From: Micromonospora sp. NBC_00389
GTDB lineage: Bacteria > Actinomycetota > Actinomycetes > Mycobacteriales > Micromonosporaceae
DNA: 64,000 nucleotides
Direction of reading: 5' to 3'
Assembly (NCBI RefSeq): GCF_036059255.1
Contig: NZ_CP107947.1
Span: 2,976,001 to 3,040,000, forward strand
In this document: positions 8,631-17,972 of the stretch, in pieces
Position numbering within the stretch: the first letter of the stretch is position 1
How the letters are laid out: each line of letters begins with the position of its first letter
Position numbers and translations under genes: made by a program
The notes under the pieces: model-generated
Seen by the model: only the letters and a program-made list of their open reading frames with translations
Told to the model about the DNA's origin: nothing
Databases searched by the model: none

Positions 8631-9128
8631 GTGGACCCGCTCGATCGCATCGACGAACTGATCGCCATGGTGGAGCAGGCCCGCTCCGTCCCGATGTCGC
8701 GGAACAACTGCATGGTCGACCGGGGTGAGATGATCGCGGCCCTCGACGAGGTGCGCGCCGACCTCCCCGCCGACCTGCGTCGTGCCGCCGCGCTGTTGGA
8801 CGAGCGCGACAAGATCATGGAAGCCGGCAAGCGCGAGGCGGACCGGATCATCAGCGAGGGTGAGGCGGAACACGCCCGCCTGGTCTCGGTGAACGAAATC
8901 ACTGTGTCGGCCGAGCACGAGGGCGCCCGGATCATCGCCGAGGCCCGGGCGGAGGCGCAGCGCCTGCGCGAGGAGGTCGACGACTACGTCGACACGGCGC
9001 TGGCCAACTTCGAGCAGTTCCTCACCCGGGCGCTCGCCTCGATAGAGCGTGGCCGCGACAAGATGCACGCGCTACGGGAGATCGGCACCTTCGGTGGGGA
9101 TGAGGCCGAACGCCCGCTACCCTTCTGA
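8631..9128 (+). CDS. DivIVA-domain coiled-coil septation protein (SepIVA-like)
   Basis: A 165-residue, almost wholly helical protein. A short N-terminal segment (DPLDRIDELIAMVEQARSVPMS) is followed by long heptad-rich coiled coil with Ala/Glu/Arg runs (READRIISEGEAEHARLV, EARAEAQRLREEVDDYV). The length, composition and place directly upstream of DUF177-rpmF-rnc-mutM match mycobacterial SepIVA, a DivIVA-like protein needed for septation; that link is by synteny. GTG 8631 is chosen over ATG 8592 because a GGGAGTGAGG ribosome-binding stretch sits just upstream and homologues begin at VDPL. It may polymerise at the membrane. Confidence 0.85.
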   Translation: MDPLDRIDELIAMVEQARSVPMSRNNCMVDRGEMIAALDEVRADLPADLRRAAALLDERDKIMEAGKREADRIISEGEAEHARLVSVNEITVSAEHEGARIIAEARAEAQRLREEVDDYVDTALANFEQFLTRALASIERGRDKMHALREIGTFGGDEAERPLPF

Positions 9129-9238
9129 GCGGCACCTCACCAGCCGACATTCTCGGGCGGGCGTCGCCCCCGGTTCGACGGTCCGGCGGTCGCCCAGGTA
9201 ACCTTTTTTGTCGGCCTCTCACCGGCCGGAGTCTGACT

Positions 9239-9802
9239 ATGCCCAAGCACTCGCCATCGACACTCGACCCCAGGTCGCCGCTGGTCCTCGACACGAGGGA
9301 CCTGCCGCGCCGCCCTGGCGCGTTGCGTGAGGTCCAGCGGGTCGTGCCGGCACCGGCGGACCTCGGTGTGGAGTTGATCGGCGTGCCGGAGGGCGCGGGC
9401 CTCGACCTCGATCTGAGGTTGCAGTCGGTGTCCGAGGGTGTGCTCGTCTCCGGGACCATCACCGGTCCCATCCGGGGCGAGTGCGGGCGCTGCCTACGCG
9501 AGATCAACGAATCGATGGCCGTGACGATCCAGGAGCTGTACGCGTACGAGAACAGCACCACGGACGTCACGACCGACGAGGACGAGGTGGGCCGGATGCA
9601 GGGCGATCTGATCGACCTGGAGCCGGCGCTGCGGGACGCGTTGGTGCTCACGCTGCCGACCAACCCGCTCTGCCGGGAGGACTGCCCAGGACTGTGCCCC
9701 GAGTGTGGGGTGCACTGGGACGATCTGCCGGCCGACCACAGTCACCAGCAGATCGACCCGCGTTGGGCGGGCCTGACGCAATTGACCCGTACAGAGGAGT
9801 AA
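9239..9802 (+). CDS. DUF177 (YceD-like) protein
   Basis: 187 residues. The YceD/DUF177 family is nearly always encoded just before rpmF and is linked to 23S rRNA metabolism; the exact role is not known. The protein has a CGRCL pair near residue 81-84 and a C-terminal CREDCPGLCPEC cluster that should bind zinc. The acidic linker TTDVTTDEDEVGRMQGDLIDLEPALRDAL is characteristic. A TAACCT -10-like box lies about 35 nt upstream. It ends 5 nt before rpmF, so the two are co-transcribed. Confidence 0.92.
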   Translation: MPKHSPSTLDPRSPLVLDTRDLPRRPGALREVQRVVPAPADLGVELIGVPEGAGLDLDLRLQSVSEGVLVSGTITGPIRGECGRCLREINESMAVTIQELYAYENSTTDVTTDEDEVGRMQGDLIDLEPALRDALVLTLPTNPLCREDCPGLCPECGVHWDDLPADHSHQQIDPRWAGLTQLTRTEE

Positions 9803-9807
9803 GAACC

Positions 9808-9981
9808 GTGGCCGTCCCGAAGCGCAAGATGTCGCGCAGCAACACCCGGTCCCGCCGGGCGAACTGGAAGGCGACCGTGGTCGCGACCGTCGCGTGCCCG
9901 CAGTGCAAGTCCCCGAAGCTGCCGCACGCCGCCTGCTCCGTCTGCGGCACCTACAACGGCCGCCAGGTTCTCGAGGTCTGA
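9808..9981 (+). CDS. rpmF: 50S ribosomal protein L32
   Basis: 57 residues, starting MAVPKRKMSRSNTRSRRANWK, the basic N-terminal tail that threads into the 50S subunit. A zinc ribbon of two CxxC pairs follows (CPQC near 32, CSVC near 45), making it the zinc-binding form. The GTG start at 9808 has a GAGGAG Shine-Dalgarno 8 nt away. It is the third gene of the sepIVA-DUF177-rpmF-plsX-rnc-mutM run. Confidence 0.97.
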   Translation: MAVPKRKMSRSNTRSRRANWKATVVATVACPQCKSPKLPHAACSVCGTYNGRQVLEV

Positions 9982-9993
9982 CCTGGACGCCGA

Positions 9994-11082
9994 GTGACGC
10001 CCCCGACCCCAGGTCGGGCGGCGCGCGCACCCTGGCATTCGCCCGGTGCCCCGGCTCCCTCCGACGCCGGCCGGCCTACTCCGGTCAACGTCCCGGTGGA
10101 GCCGGGCACCGCGCGGATCGCCGTTGACCTCCTCGGCGGGGACGACGCTCCCGCCGTCGTGGTTGACGGCGCTCTGCGTGCCGTGCGCGCCGACCCCAAC
10201 CTGCATCTGCTGCTCGTCGGCCCGAGTGAGGTGGCCGACGAGCTGATTGCTGCCCTCGATCCGGCCCAACGGGCCCGGATCACGGTGCGGCCGGTTCGCG
10301 ACGCCGTCGGCATGGCCGACCATCCGAGCGCCGCCCGCGCGGAGAGCACCGTCCGGGCCGCTGTCACCGCCGTCCGCGACGGCACCGCCGACGCCCTGGT
10401 CTCCGCCGGTGCCACCGGCGCGACCGTCACCGCGGCCGTGCTCGGCCTCGGCCGCTGGCCGGAGATCCGCCAACCCGCCCTGGTCGCCACCCTGCCCGCT
10501 GTCGCCGGGCCGGTCGTCCTGCTCGATGTCGGCGGCTCGCTGGAGCCCCGTCCGGCCACCCTCGCCCGGCACGCCGTGCTCGGCGCCGCGTACGCCGCGG
10601 TGGCGCACTCGATCGCCGAGCCTCGGGTCGGGCTGCTCTCCGTCGGCACCGAGGCCGGCAAGGGCGACCGGGTTCGCCGCGCCTCCGACCCCTTGCTCGC
10701 CGTCGAGCCGCTGCCCCGCGGGGCGCGCTACGTCGGCCTGGTCGAGGGGTACGACGTGGCCCTCGGCGCGCGCGCCGATGTGGTGGTCACCGACGGCTTC
10801 ACCGGTAACGTGCTGCTGAAGGCGATCGAGGGCGCGTACGCGATGGCCGGCGGCCCGCCCGTCGGTGGTGTCGCCCCCCGCGCCGCCGCCCTGCTCGGAG
10901 TGGCCGGAACGGTGGTCGTCTGCCACGGCGCCGCCCGTGCCGACGACGTCGCCTCCGGCATCGCCCTCGCCGCCCACCTGTGGCGGCGGCGCGCCACTGA
11001 CCTGATCTCCGCGTTGCTCGACGGCGACGCCGCGACGGACCGCACAGACCGTTCCACCGACACCGAGGTACGCACATCATGA
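9994..11082 (+). CDS. plsX: Phosphate acyltransferase
   Basis: A 362-residue PlsX, which converts acyl-ACP to acyl-phosphate for phosphatidic acid synthesis. Recognisable segments are [46 protein letters not shown] and [17 protein letters not shown]. The conserved DxMGGD of other PlsX proteins is DLLGGDDAP here. The GTG at 9994 gives about 38 extra Pro/Ala-rich residues before the domain; the true start could be the GTG at 10096 ([15 protein letters not shown]). The stop overlaps rnc as ATGA. No acpP lies between plsX and rnc, unlike many Gram-positives. Confidence 0.93.
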   Translation: MTPPTPGRAARAPWHSPGAPAPSDAGRPTPVNVPVEPGTARIAVDLLGGDDAPAVVVDGALRAVRADPNLHLLLVGPSEVADELIAALDPAQRARITVRPVRDAVGMADHPSAARAESTVRAAVTAVRDGTADALVSAGATGATVTAAVLGLGRWPEIRQPALVATLPAVAGPVVLLDVGGSLEPRPATLARHAVLGAAYAAVAHSIAEPRVGLLSVGTEAGKGDRVRRASDPLLAVEPLPRGARYVGLVEGYDVALGARADVVVTDGFTGNVLLKAIEGAYAMAGGPPVGGVAPRAAALLGVAGTVVVCHGAARADDVASGIALAAHLWRRRATDLISALLDGDAATDRTDRSTDTEVRTS

Positions 11083-12095
11083 GCAACGACAAGCGGCGGC
11101 AGGCGTCCGTCGGTCACCTGGAAGCCGCCTTCGGCGTGAGCCTGGAACCCGACCTGTTGCAACGCGCGCTGACCCACCGCTCGTATGCGTACGAGAACGG
11201 CGGCCTGCCGACCAACGAGCGGTTGGAGTTCCTCGGCGACTCGGTGCTCGGCGTGGTGATCACCACAGCGCTCTTCCACAACCATCCGGACCTGCCCGAG
11301 GGGCAGTTGGCCAAGCTGCGGGCCAGCGTGGTCAACATGCGCGCGCTCGCCGATGTGGCCCGTGGTCTGGGCCCGGACGGCCTCGGCGCGTACCTGCTGC
11401 TCGGCAAGGGCGAGGAGACCACGGGCGGCCGGGACAAGGCGAGCATCCTCGCCGACACCCTGGAGGCGCTGCTCGGCGCGATCTACCTCCAGTACGGGCT
11501 GGACACCGCCGGGATCGTCATCCACCGGCTCTTCGACCCGCTGATGGCCGAGTCGGCCGGTCGGGGCGCCGCCCTGGACTGGAAGACCAGCCTCCAGGAG
11601 TTGACCGCGGCGCTCGGGCTCGGCGTGCCGGAGTACCGCATCGAGGGCACCGGTCCGGACCACCTCAAGACGTTCACCGCCTGGGTGGTGGTGGCCGGCA
11701 ACCGGTACGGCGGCGCCGAGGGGCGCAGCAAGAAGGAGGCCGAGCAGCGGGCCGCCGAGGCGGCCTGGCGGATGCTCGCCGACCAGGACGACAAGGACGA
11801 TCAGGACAGCCAGGACGGCCAGGCCGGAGCGGACGGACGGACCAACCTGGACGGCTCGGCCGACCGCGAGGGGCCGATCGGGCCGATGGAGCGGGCCGCA
11901 CGGGTGGCCCGGACCGAGGAGGCCGACCACGCGGCGCAGGCCATGCCCGCCGACGTCGCGGCGGAGCGGGCCAACGGCGCCGGTCCGAGCAGCAATGGCG
12001 CGGGTCCGGCCGCTGGCGGCAACGGTGCCCAGACGGCCGGCGCCGACCGGGCCGGAGCCACCGAAGGCCGTGAGACGGGGCGACGCCGTGCCTGA
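11079..12095 (+). CDS. rnc: Ribonuclease III
   Basis: The RNase III domain (about 1-150) carries the signature [13 protein letters not shown] with the catalytic Glu and Asp, and [12 protein letters not shown] with the second acidic pair. A double-stranded RNA-binding domain follows ([16 protein letters not shown] ... [16 protein letters not shown], to about 237). It cuts rRNA precursors and structured mRNAs. The remaining 100 residues are a low-complexity Asp/Gln/Gly then Ala/Gly/Asn-rich tail that most family members lack. It overlaps plsX by 4 nt upstream and mutM by 8 nt downstream. Confidence 0.97.
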   Translation: MSNDKRRQASVGHLEAAFGVSLEPDLLQRALTHRSYAYENGGLPTNERLEFLGDSVLGVVITTALFHNHPDLPEGQLAKLRASVVNMRALADVARGLGPDGLGAYLLLGKGEETTGGRDKASILADTLEALLGAIYLQYGLDTAGIVIHRLFDPLMAESAGRGAALDWKTSLQELTAALGLGVPEYRIEGTGPDHLKTFTAWVVVAGNRYGGAEGRSKKEAEQRAAEAAWRMLADQDDKDDQDSQDGQAGADGRTNLDGSADREGPIGPMERAARVARTEEADHAAQAMPADVAAERANGAGPSSNGAGPAAGGNGAQTAGADRAGATEGRETGRRRA

Positions 12096-12945
12096 GCTGC
12101 CCGAGGTGGAGACCGTCCGGCTGGGGCTGGCGCAGTGGGTCACCGGCCGCCGGATCGCGTCGGTGGAGGTTCGTCACCCCCGTGCGGTCCGCCGGCACAT
12201 CCCCGGCGGCGTGCACTTCGCCGACGTGCTCGCCGGCCGGACCGTGCTGGACGTCCGCCGCCGCGGTAAGTACCTGTGGCTGCCCCTGGACAGCGGCGAC
12301 GCGGTGATCGGGCACCTCGGGATGTCCGGTCAGCTGCTGCTCCAGCCACCCGGCACGCCGGACGAGACCCATCTGCGGGTGCGGTTCCGGTTCGCCGACG
12401 ATGGGCCGGAGCTGCGCTTCGTCGACCAGCGCACGTTCGGCGGGCTCTCGGTCAGCGAGGGCGGTGCCGAGCTGCCCGCGGAGATCGCGCACATCGCCCG
12501 CGACCCGATGGACCCGGGGTTCTCCGACGCGGCTTTCGTCGCCGCGCTGCGCCGCCGGCGGACCGAGGTGAAGCGGGCTTTGCTCGACCAGACCCTGATC
12601 TCCGGCGTGGGCAACATCTACGCCGACGAGGCGCTCTGGCGCGCCGGGCTGCACGGTGCCCGTCCCACCGACGCGCTGACCGGCCCGGCCGCGCAGCGCC
12701 TGCTCGGCCACGTCCGCGACGTGCTCGCTGAGGCGATCAAGGAGGGCGGCACCAGCTTCGACGCCCTCTACGTCAACGTCAACGGCGAGAGCGGCTACTT
12801 CGACCGGGAGCTGAACGTCTACGGCCGGGAGGGTGAGCCGTGCCGGCGGTGCGGCGCGCCGGTCCGCCGCGAGGCGTTCATGAACCGGTCCTCGTACAGC
12901 TGCCCACGCTGCCAGCCGCGGCCCCGGGGTTCCCTTCGGGGATGA
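12088..12945 (+). CDS. mutM: Formamidopyrimidine-DNA glycosylase
   Basis: A 285-residue Fpg that removes 8-oxoguanine and formamidopyrimidines. The start is GTG 12088, since the mature N-terminal PELPEVET must be exposed: Pro is the nucleophile and Glu the acid. Further marks are GKYLWLPL (catalytic Lys), [11 protein letters not shown], and a C-terminal zinc finger CRRCGAPV ... YSCPRCQ. It starts 8 nt inside the end of rnc, so it is translationally coupled. A perfect 8-bp hairpin begins at its stop codon. The rnc-mutM pair is a standard actinobacterial arrangement. Confidence 0.97.
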   Translation: MPELPEVETVRLGLAQWVTGRRIASVEVRHPRAVRRHIPGGVHFADVLAGRTVLDVRRRGKYLWLPLDSGDAVIGHLGMSGQLLLQPPGTPDETHLRVRFRFADDGPELRFVDQRTFGGLSVSEGGAELPAEIAHIARDPMDPGFSDAAFVAALRRRRTEVKRALLDQTLISGVGNIYADEALWRAGLHGARPTDALTGPAAQRLLGHVRDVLAEAIKEGGTSFDALYVNVNGESGYFDRELNVYGREGEPCRRCGAPVRREAFMNRSSYSCPRCQPRPRGSLRG

Positions 12946-12964
12946 CCCGGAGTCGGCTCCGGGT
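12945..12964 (+). terminator. Hairpin at the end of the sepIVA-mutM operon
   Basis: A perfect ACCCGGAG-TCGG-CTCCGGGT hairpin overlapping the mutM stop. A second 9-bp stem (GGGGATCGG at 13069 with CCGATCCCC at 13097) follows in the intergenic region; no gene is seen in 12946-13177. Confidence 0.65.
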
Positions 12965-13177
12965 CGGTGCCGGCGGGTCGCGGCCGACCGCTCCGGGTTG
13001 GACCCCGGCGGTTGTCCGAATCGCGGGCTGATGCCCGCCGCGCCGCCCGAGCGGTCCCTTCGACGTGGGGGGATCGGACTCCGGGGACGGCCGGGGCCGA
13101 TCCCCGATGTGATCGCCTCGTCACGTCCCTAGCGTCAGCACCGTTGACAGGGGGCTGACGTGACAGGGGGACCCGAG

Positions 13178-15397
13178 ATGGGGACGAGACCGGTGACGGT
13201 GCGGATGGCGCGGTGGAGCGCCGAGCACCCGTGGCGGGCGATCGCGCTGTGGGCCGTGTTCGTGGCGGTGTGCTTCGTCGGTGGCAACGCCGCCGGCCTC
13301 AACGAGGCGACCAGCGGCGACCAGGCGATCGGGGAGGCGGGCCGGGCCGGCCTGATTGTGGACGCCGGCGCCTTCGAAGACCCGGCCGTGGACAACGTCC
13401 TGATCACCTCCCGGGGCGGCGCACTGGACCCGGCGGCGGCGAAGGCGGCGGCGGACGATGCGGCGGCCCGGCTGCGTACGGTCACCGGGGTCGCCGAGGT
13501 CGGTCAGCCGGTCCTCTCCCGGGACGGCTCGGCGCTGCTGTTGCCGATCACCATGTCCGGTGACCCGGACACCGCGTCGGACCGGGTGCAGCCGCTGCGC
13601 GACGCCACCGCCACCGTGCAGGACGCGCACCCGCAACTGCGCGTCGAGCAGGTCGGTGGGCCGTCGATCGGGCAGGCCCTCGACGACACCCTGGGCAAGG
13701 ACTTCAAGCGCGCCGAGCTGCTCAGCCTGCCGGTCACCCTGGCCATCCTGATCATCGCGTTCGGCGCGCTGATCGCGGCCAGCGTGCCGGTGCTGCTGGC
13801 GCTCTCCTCGGTGGCCGCCGCGATGGGTCTGTCCACCCTCGCCTCGCACCTGGTGCCGGCCACCGACACCACGGCCCCCGTGATCCTGCTGATCGGCATG
13901 GCGGTCGGGGTCGACTACTCGCTGTTCTACGTCCGCCGGGAGCGGGAGGAACGCGCCAAGGGCCGCTCCGGGCTGGACGCGGTGGAGATCGCGGCGGAGA
14001 CCTCCGGGCACGCCGTGGTGGTCTCCGGCTTCGCCGTGATCATCTCGATGGCCGGGCTGCTGCTCGCCGGCGACGTGGTCTTCTCGTCGCTCGCGGTCGG
14101 CTCGATCCTGGTGGTCGCGGTCGCGGTGGTCGGCTCGCTGACCGTGCTGCCCGCTCTGCTGGCCAAGCTCGGTCGCTGGGTCGACCGGCCCCGGGTGCCG
14201 CTGCTCTGGCGACTGACCGCGCCGCGCGCCGGCCGGCACGGCGAGCCTCGCTCGCCCCGGCTCTGGCCGGCGGTGCTCCGGCCCGCGCTGCGCGCCCCGG
14301 TGCCGACCCTGGTCATCTCGGTCGGTCTGCTGCTCGCGCTGGCCTCCCCGGCGCTCGGCATGAAGCTGAAGTTCCCCGGCATGGAGGACCTGCCACGCAC
14401 CACCCCGGCAATGCAGGCGTACGACCGGCTCACCGCCGCCTTCCCGAGCACCGGCACCAACCACGTGGTGGCGGTCCGGGCACCGGCCGAGCAGGCCGAC
14501 CGGGTCCACGCCGCGCTCACCGACCTGGCCGCCCGGGCCGCCGGCGACCCGCTGTTCGCCCCCACGGAGACGGACGGCCCGAAGATCGAGGTGTCGGCCG
14601 ACCGGCGGGTGTCGGTGCTGGACGTCGCCACCCCGTACGCCAGCCGTGACGACCGCTCCGTGCAGTCGCTGGAGAAGCTGCGTGAGGACCTGGTCCCGGC
14701 CGAACTGCGGGACATCCCGGGCATCGAGTACGCGGTCGGCGGCGGTGTGGCCGACAGCGAGGACTACGCACAGCACATCCGGGACAAGCTGCCGCTGGTG
14801 ATGGGCTTCGTGCTGGTGCTCACCTTCCTGGTCATGATGTTCACGTTCCGGTCGGTGGTGGTGGCGGCCAGCTCGATCGCCCTGAACCTGCTCTCCGCCG
14901 GTGCCGCGTACGGGCTGCTGGTGTTGATCTTCCAGGGCGACTGGGCGGCCGGGCCGCTCGGCTTCACCTCGATGGGTGCGATCGTGTCCTGGCTGCCACT
15001 GTTCCTCTTCGTGGTGCTCTTCGGTCTCTCGATGGACTACCACGTCTTCGTGGTCAGCCGGATCCGCGAGGGGATCCGGGCCGGCATGTCCAACCGGGAC
15101 GCGGTGGCGTACGGGATCACCTCGTCGGCCGGCGTGGTGACCAGCGCGGCGATCGTGATGGTCGGGGTGTTCTCGATCTTCGCCACGTTGAGCACGATCG
15201 ACATGAAGCAGCTCGGCATCGGCCTGGCGGCGGCGATCCTGCTGGACGCCACGATCATCCGGGGCGTGGTGTTGCCGGCGCTGATGACCATGCTTGGTGA
15301 CGCGAACTGGTGGACTCCGCGCTTCCTGCGGCGGCGTCCGGCGCCCGCGCCCACCGAACCGCCGGCCCCTTCCCCGGAGTTGGTGGCGGTGCCCTGA
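13178..15397 (+). CDS. MMPL/RND-family transporter
   Basis: A protein of about 739 residues with the RND/MMPL layout: one N-terminal membrane helix (WRAIALWAVFVAVCFVGG), a periplasm-type extracellular domain, a block of five to six helices, a second extracellular domain and a final helix block. The proton-relay region appears as GMAVGVDYSLFYVRRERE and FGLSMDYHVFVVSRIREG. It probably exports a lipid or hydrophobic compound by proton motive force; the substrate is unknown. ATG 13178 is preferred over GTG 13160: both follow a GACAGGGGG repeat, but homologues start near MGTRPVTVRMARWSA. It ends at a bidirectional terminator. Confidence 0.92.
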   Translation: MGTRPVTVRMARWSAEHPWRAIALWAVFVAVCFVGGNAAGLNEATSGDQAIGEAGRAGLIVDAGAFEDPAVDNVLITSRGGALDPAAAKAAADDAAARLRTVTGVAEVGQPVLSRDGSALLLPITMSGDPDTASDRVQPLRDATATVQDAHPQLRVEQVGGPSIGQALDDTLGKDFKRAELLSLPVTLAILIIAFGALIAASVPVLLALSSVAAAMGLSTLASHLVPATDTTAPVILLIGMAVGVDYSLFYVRREREERAKGRSGLDAVEIAAETSGHAVVVSGFAVIISMAGLLLAGDVVFSSLAVGSILVVAVAVVGSLTVLPALLAKLGRWVDRPRVPLLWRLTAPRAGRHGEPRSPRLWPAVLRPALRAPVPTLVISVGLLLALASPALGMKLKFPGMEDLPRTTPAMQAYDRLTAAFPSTGTNHVVAVRAPAEQADRVHAALTDLAARAAGDPLFAPTETDGPKIEVSADRRVSVLDVATPYASRDDRSVQSLEKLREDLVPAELRDIPGIEYAVGGGVADSEDYAQHIRDKLPLVMGFVLVLTFLVMMFTFRSVVVAASSIALNLLSAGAAYGLLVLIFQGDWAAGPLGFTSMGAIVSWLPLFLFVVLFGLSMDYHVFVVSRIREGIRAGMSNRDAVAYGITSSAGVVTSAAIVMVGVFSIFATLSTIDMKQLGIGLAAAILLDATIIRGVVLPALMTMLGDANWWTPRFLRRRPAPAPTEPPAPSPELVAVP

Positions 15398-15407
15398 CCC
15401 GCGTGTG

Positions 15408-15445
15408 CCGCCGGGCCGAGCCGCGACCGCGGCCCGGCCCGGCGG
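15408..15445. terminator. Bidirectional terminator, MMPL gene / GH114-like gene
   Basis: An 11-bp perfect outer stem (CCGCCGGGCCG / CGGCCCGGCGG) with an inner GCCGC/GCGGC stem, between convergent genes. Confidence 0.75.
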
Positions 15446-15481
15446 TGTCTCACCGTCGCGCCCCGGTCGGCCCTCGAACGT

Positions 15482-16327
15482 TCAGGGCAGCGGGCAGGCT
15501 GCCCGCCAGGCGTCCAGCGCCCGTTCCTTGCGGATCGACGCGAAGCCGTAGCCGACGGTGGTGACGCAGAAGTCGTCGGTCGAGCCGGTGTACTCGACGT
15601 GGAAGACCGGCTTGCCGGCGTCGGCGAACGGCAGCAGCTTGGCGCACTGGTCCAGCCGGACGCACTCCTCGTTGACCGCGAAGTCGAAGTCCGGGGCCAG
15701 CGCGGCGAGCTGCGGCACGTCGTTGACCAGCCCAGGGGAGAGGTCCAGCGACCGGGCCAGCTGCGCCAGTCGGCGGTTGAACAGCAGTTGGTCGTCGAAG
15801 TCGAGCGGGAAGCCGCTGCGAGACGCGTACCCGTCGGCGTCGGCCAGCGCCACCGCGCCGAAGCCCTTGCCCCGGCAGAGCCGGAACCGGTCGGCCAGCA
15901 CCGGCTCCAGCGCGTCCCACCCCCGGACGTCCAGCCACCGGCTGCCGGGCCGGCGGCCGGCCGAGCCCTGTACGGCCACCGGGAACCGGCTGGCGTCCGG
16001 GTCGACCGAGCGAACCGAGCCGACGTGCACCTGGCAGATCAGCCGGCGCTCCCGGGAGCGCAGCTCGGCGGTCTGGGCGGCCGTGGTGACCACCGGGTCG
16101 AGCAGGAAGACGTCGGCGTCCACCGCCGGGTCGAGCGTGCCGCTGAGCTGCCACTGCCACTGCCAGTGGCGGGCCTGGTCGGACGGCCACGGGGTGGGCG
16201 CACCGGGCGGGGTGTGCAGGTCGACCCGGCAGCCGTACACCGGCACCACCAGGACGAGCGCGACGGCGGCCGACAGGATCCGGCGCAGCGGGCGTACGGC
16301 GGCGCGTCGCCGCGGCCGGATCCGCAT
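15482..16327 (-). CDS. GH114-like (endo-alpha-1,4-polygalactosaminidase family) lipoprotein
   Basis: 281 residues. The N-terminus has many arginines, a hydrophobic core and VPVYGC with a lipobox-like Cys33, so it is probably a lipid-anchored outside protein. The domain matches the GH114 TIM-barrel family: WQWQLSG, LICQVHVGSVRSVDPD, SRWLDVRGWDALEPVLADRFRL, KGFGAVALADADGY, DFAVNEECVRLDQC. Family members cleave galactosaminogalactan-type polymers. The usual DNxDGY acidic motif is DADGY, so activity should be tested. It has a GGGAG ribosome-binding site and lies 120 bp after the CAP-domain gene, on the same strand. Confidence 0.8.
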   Translation of the reverse strand: MRIRPRRRAAVRPLRRILSAAVALVLVVPVYGCRVDLHTPPGAPTPWPSDQARHWQWQWQLSGTLDPAVDADVFLLDPVVTTAAQTAELRSRERRLICQVHVGSVRSVDPDASRFPVAVQGSAGRRPGSRWLDVRGWDALEPVLADRFRLCRGKGFGAVALADADGYASRSGFPLDFDDQLLFNRRLAQLARSLDLSPGLVNDVPQLAALAPDFDFAVNEECVRLDQCAKLLPFADAGKPVFHVEYTGSTDDFCVTTVGYGFASIRKERALDAWRAACPLP

Positions 16328-16447
16328 CGGCAGCTCCCGGGTCGCGGGCGGCCCGTCGCCGCCCTCACCGGTACGCCGACGCCCCCACGCTCCGGCCCGA
16401 CGTACCTCACCGGGTCAAACGAGCGCGGGGGCGGGAACGACGCGCGG

Positions 16448-17602
16448 TCAGCGCGGCGCCGCGAAGACCTGCGTCCAGTACGGACCGTTGCTGTTGGCGA
16501 TGCCGACGCCGATCTCGGTGAAGGCGCAGTTCAGGATGTTGGCCCGGTGGCCCGAGCTGTTCATCCAGGCGTCCATCACGGCGGCCGGGGTCTTCTGGTT
16601 CCACGCCACGTTCTCGCCGTAGGTGCGCCAGGTGTAGCCGACCCTGTCCAGCCGGACGCCGGCGTTGCTGCCGTCGCTGCCGGTGTGCGACATGTTCTGG
16701 TGGTCGGCCTGATCCTGGCTGTGCCGTTGTGCCGCGGTCATCAGCTTGTCGTCAACGCTCAGCGCCTTGCAGCCGGCCTTGGTGCGCTCGGCGTTGACCA
16801 GGTTCACCACCTCTTGGGCCTGCGCGCTGACGGTGCCGCTGGAGCCGGAGCCCGAGCCGGTGGTGGTGCTCGGCGCGCTGGTGCGCGGGGTGCTGCGCCG
16901 CGAGGCGGCGGTGGTCCGCGATGACTCCGGGGTCGGCTTGACGACCTTGCTCGGCGTCGGGCTCGGCCGCGCCGGGCTGGGCGAGCCGGTCGGGGAGGGC
17001 GCGACCAGGTTGTCGCCCACCGGCTCCTCGGTCGGCACCGCCGGGGCGGCGGCGAGGGTGTCGTCGACAGCGCTCGGCTCGCTGGCCGCGCCGTCTCCGC
17101 CGGGCAGGGCGAGCGCGCCGACGCCGAAGCTCACCACGAGGGTGGCCGCTGCGGCGGCGCCGCCGATCATCAACGGGCGGCGCCAGCGCCGCTGGGACCG
17201 GTGCCGGCCCTCGTTGGAACGGCCCGCACCGGTCGTATCGGTCTGCCAGCCGCCGGTGGTCTCGTCGCCAGCGTCGGTGCTCCAGCCGCCGGTGGTCTCC
17301 TCGAGCGGGCGACTGGCGCGCCAGTCGCCGGTTGGCTCGTCCCCCGGTCGGTTGGCGGGCGCGTACGCCGGCCAGGCAGCGGTGGGGCCGTCGGCCGGCC
17401 CGGCGGGGGTCGCCGGTTCCGACTGCCAACGGCCGGTGGGCTCCGCGCGGTGCCATTCGTCGCCGGGTTGGTCGGGGTCGTCTCCGAACAGGTACGCCGA
17501 ACGGGGTTCCGGGCGGTCGCTCAGCCAGTCCGGCTCGTCGGTCGGCCGCTCAGCGCGCCGCGGGGCGCCGTTCGGGTCCATCGGGTCGGTCCAGCCGTAC
17601 AC
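16448..17602 (-). CDS. CAP-domain (SCP-like) membrane-anchored secreted protein
   Basis: 384 residues. A charged N-terminal region of about 140 residues has four TGxW repeats (PTGRWQ, PTGDWR, TTGGWS, TTGGWQ). One membrane span (about 145-166), a Pro/Ser/Thr stalk (190-255) and a C-terminal CAP domain (about 262-384) follow. The domain shows LVNAERTKAGCKAL, AAQRHSQDQADHQNMSHTGS, YGENVAW and SGHRANILN, with the His/Glu cavity residues of bacterial CAP proteins. Bacterial CAP proteins are common in sporulating and actinomycete genomes; their role is poorly known. The cytosolic TGxW repeats may bind a partner. GTG start. Confidence 0.88.
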   Translation of the reverse strand: MYGWTDPMDPNGAPRRAERPTDEPDWLSDRPEPRSAYLFGDDPDQPGDEWHRAEPTGRWQSEPATPAGPADGPTAAWPAYAPANRPGDEPTGDWRASRPLEETTGGWSTDAGDETTGGWQTDTTGAGRSNEGRHRSQRRWRRPLMIGGAAAAATLVVSFGVGALALPGGDGAASEPSAVDDTLAAAPAVPTEEPVGDNLVAPSPTGSPSPARPSPTPSKVVKPTPESSRTTAASRRSTPRTSAPSTTTGSGSGSSGTVSAQAQEVVNLVNAERTKAGCKALSVDDKLMTAAQRHSQDQADHQNMSHTGSDGSNAGVRLDRVGYTWRTYGENVAWNQKTPAAVMDAWMNSSGHRANILNCAFTEIGVGIANSNGPYWTQVFAAPR

Positions 17603-17972
17603 GCACTGCCTCCACGGGGTCGGTTATAGGCCGAGGTGACGCTACGACTAGCCCGTTACCTGCGGCAACGTGGCTAAGGAAGAGTTAAGGGGAAGTCGGA
17701 CGCCAAGGTGCGGACTTCCGGCAATCACGGCGTACAGTAAAGGTGTCCGGACAGAGAGTGTCCGTGCCTTGAGGCAGCCCCCCGACAAGTGGACAGGTCG
17801 ACGTAGAGATGATCTACGGCCTGCGAGAACTTGACGAAGGAGGGGTTTGCGGCTCAATATGTAGGTGTCGCCAGTCGCGCCCGGTCATGTCCAGATACAG
17901 CTGGAATGACAGCCGCGTACAAATGGGCGCGCGTTGGCCGGCCTTTCCGGCAGCGCATATCAAGGAGTCAGC
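17603..17972 (+). other. Divergent intergenic region with a possible structured RNA leader
   Basis: 370 nt without a credible gene. It serves the CAP gene (leftward) and the small coiled-coil gene (rightward). A TACAGT -10-like box at 17733-17738 could start a leader of about 230 nt. Inside are a GGAAGTC/GACTTCC stem (17691/17713), a duplicated GTGTCCG (17744, 17758), and a two-part hairpin CAGG-CGTAGA / TCTACG-CCTG (17794-17823). A GGAGG followed later by an ATG-TAG minimal ORF lies near 17840-17862. Confidence 0.4.

Noticed and set aside
17745..17830. Possible 6C-type actinobacterial small RNA
   Set aside because: Only one C6 run (GGCAGCCCCCCGAC) is present; the 6C motif needs two C6-loop hairpins. 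Kept only as a possible leader.
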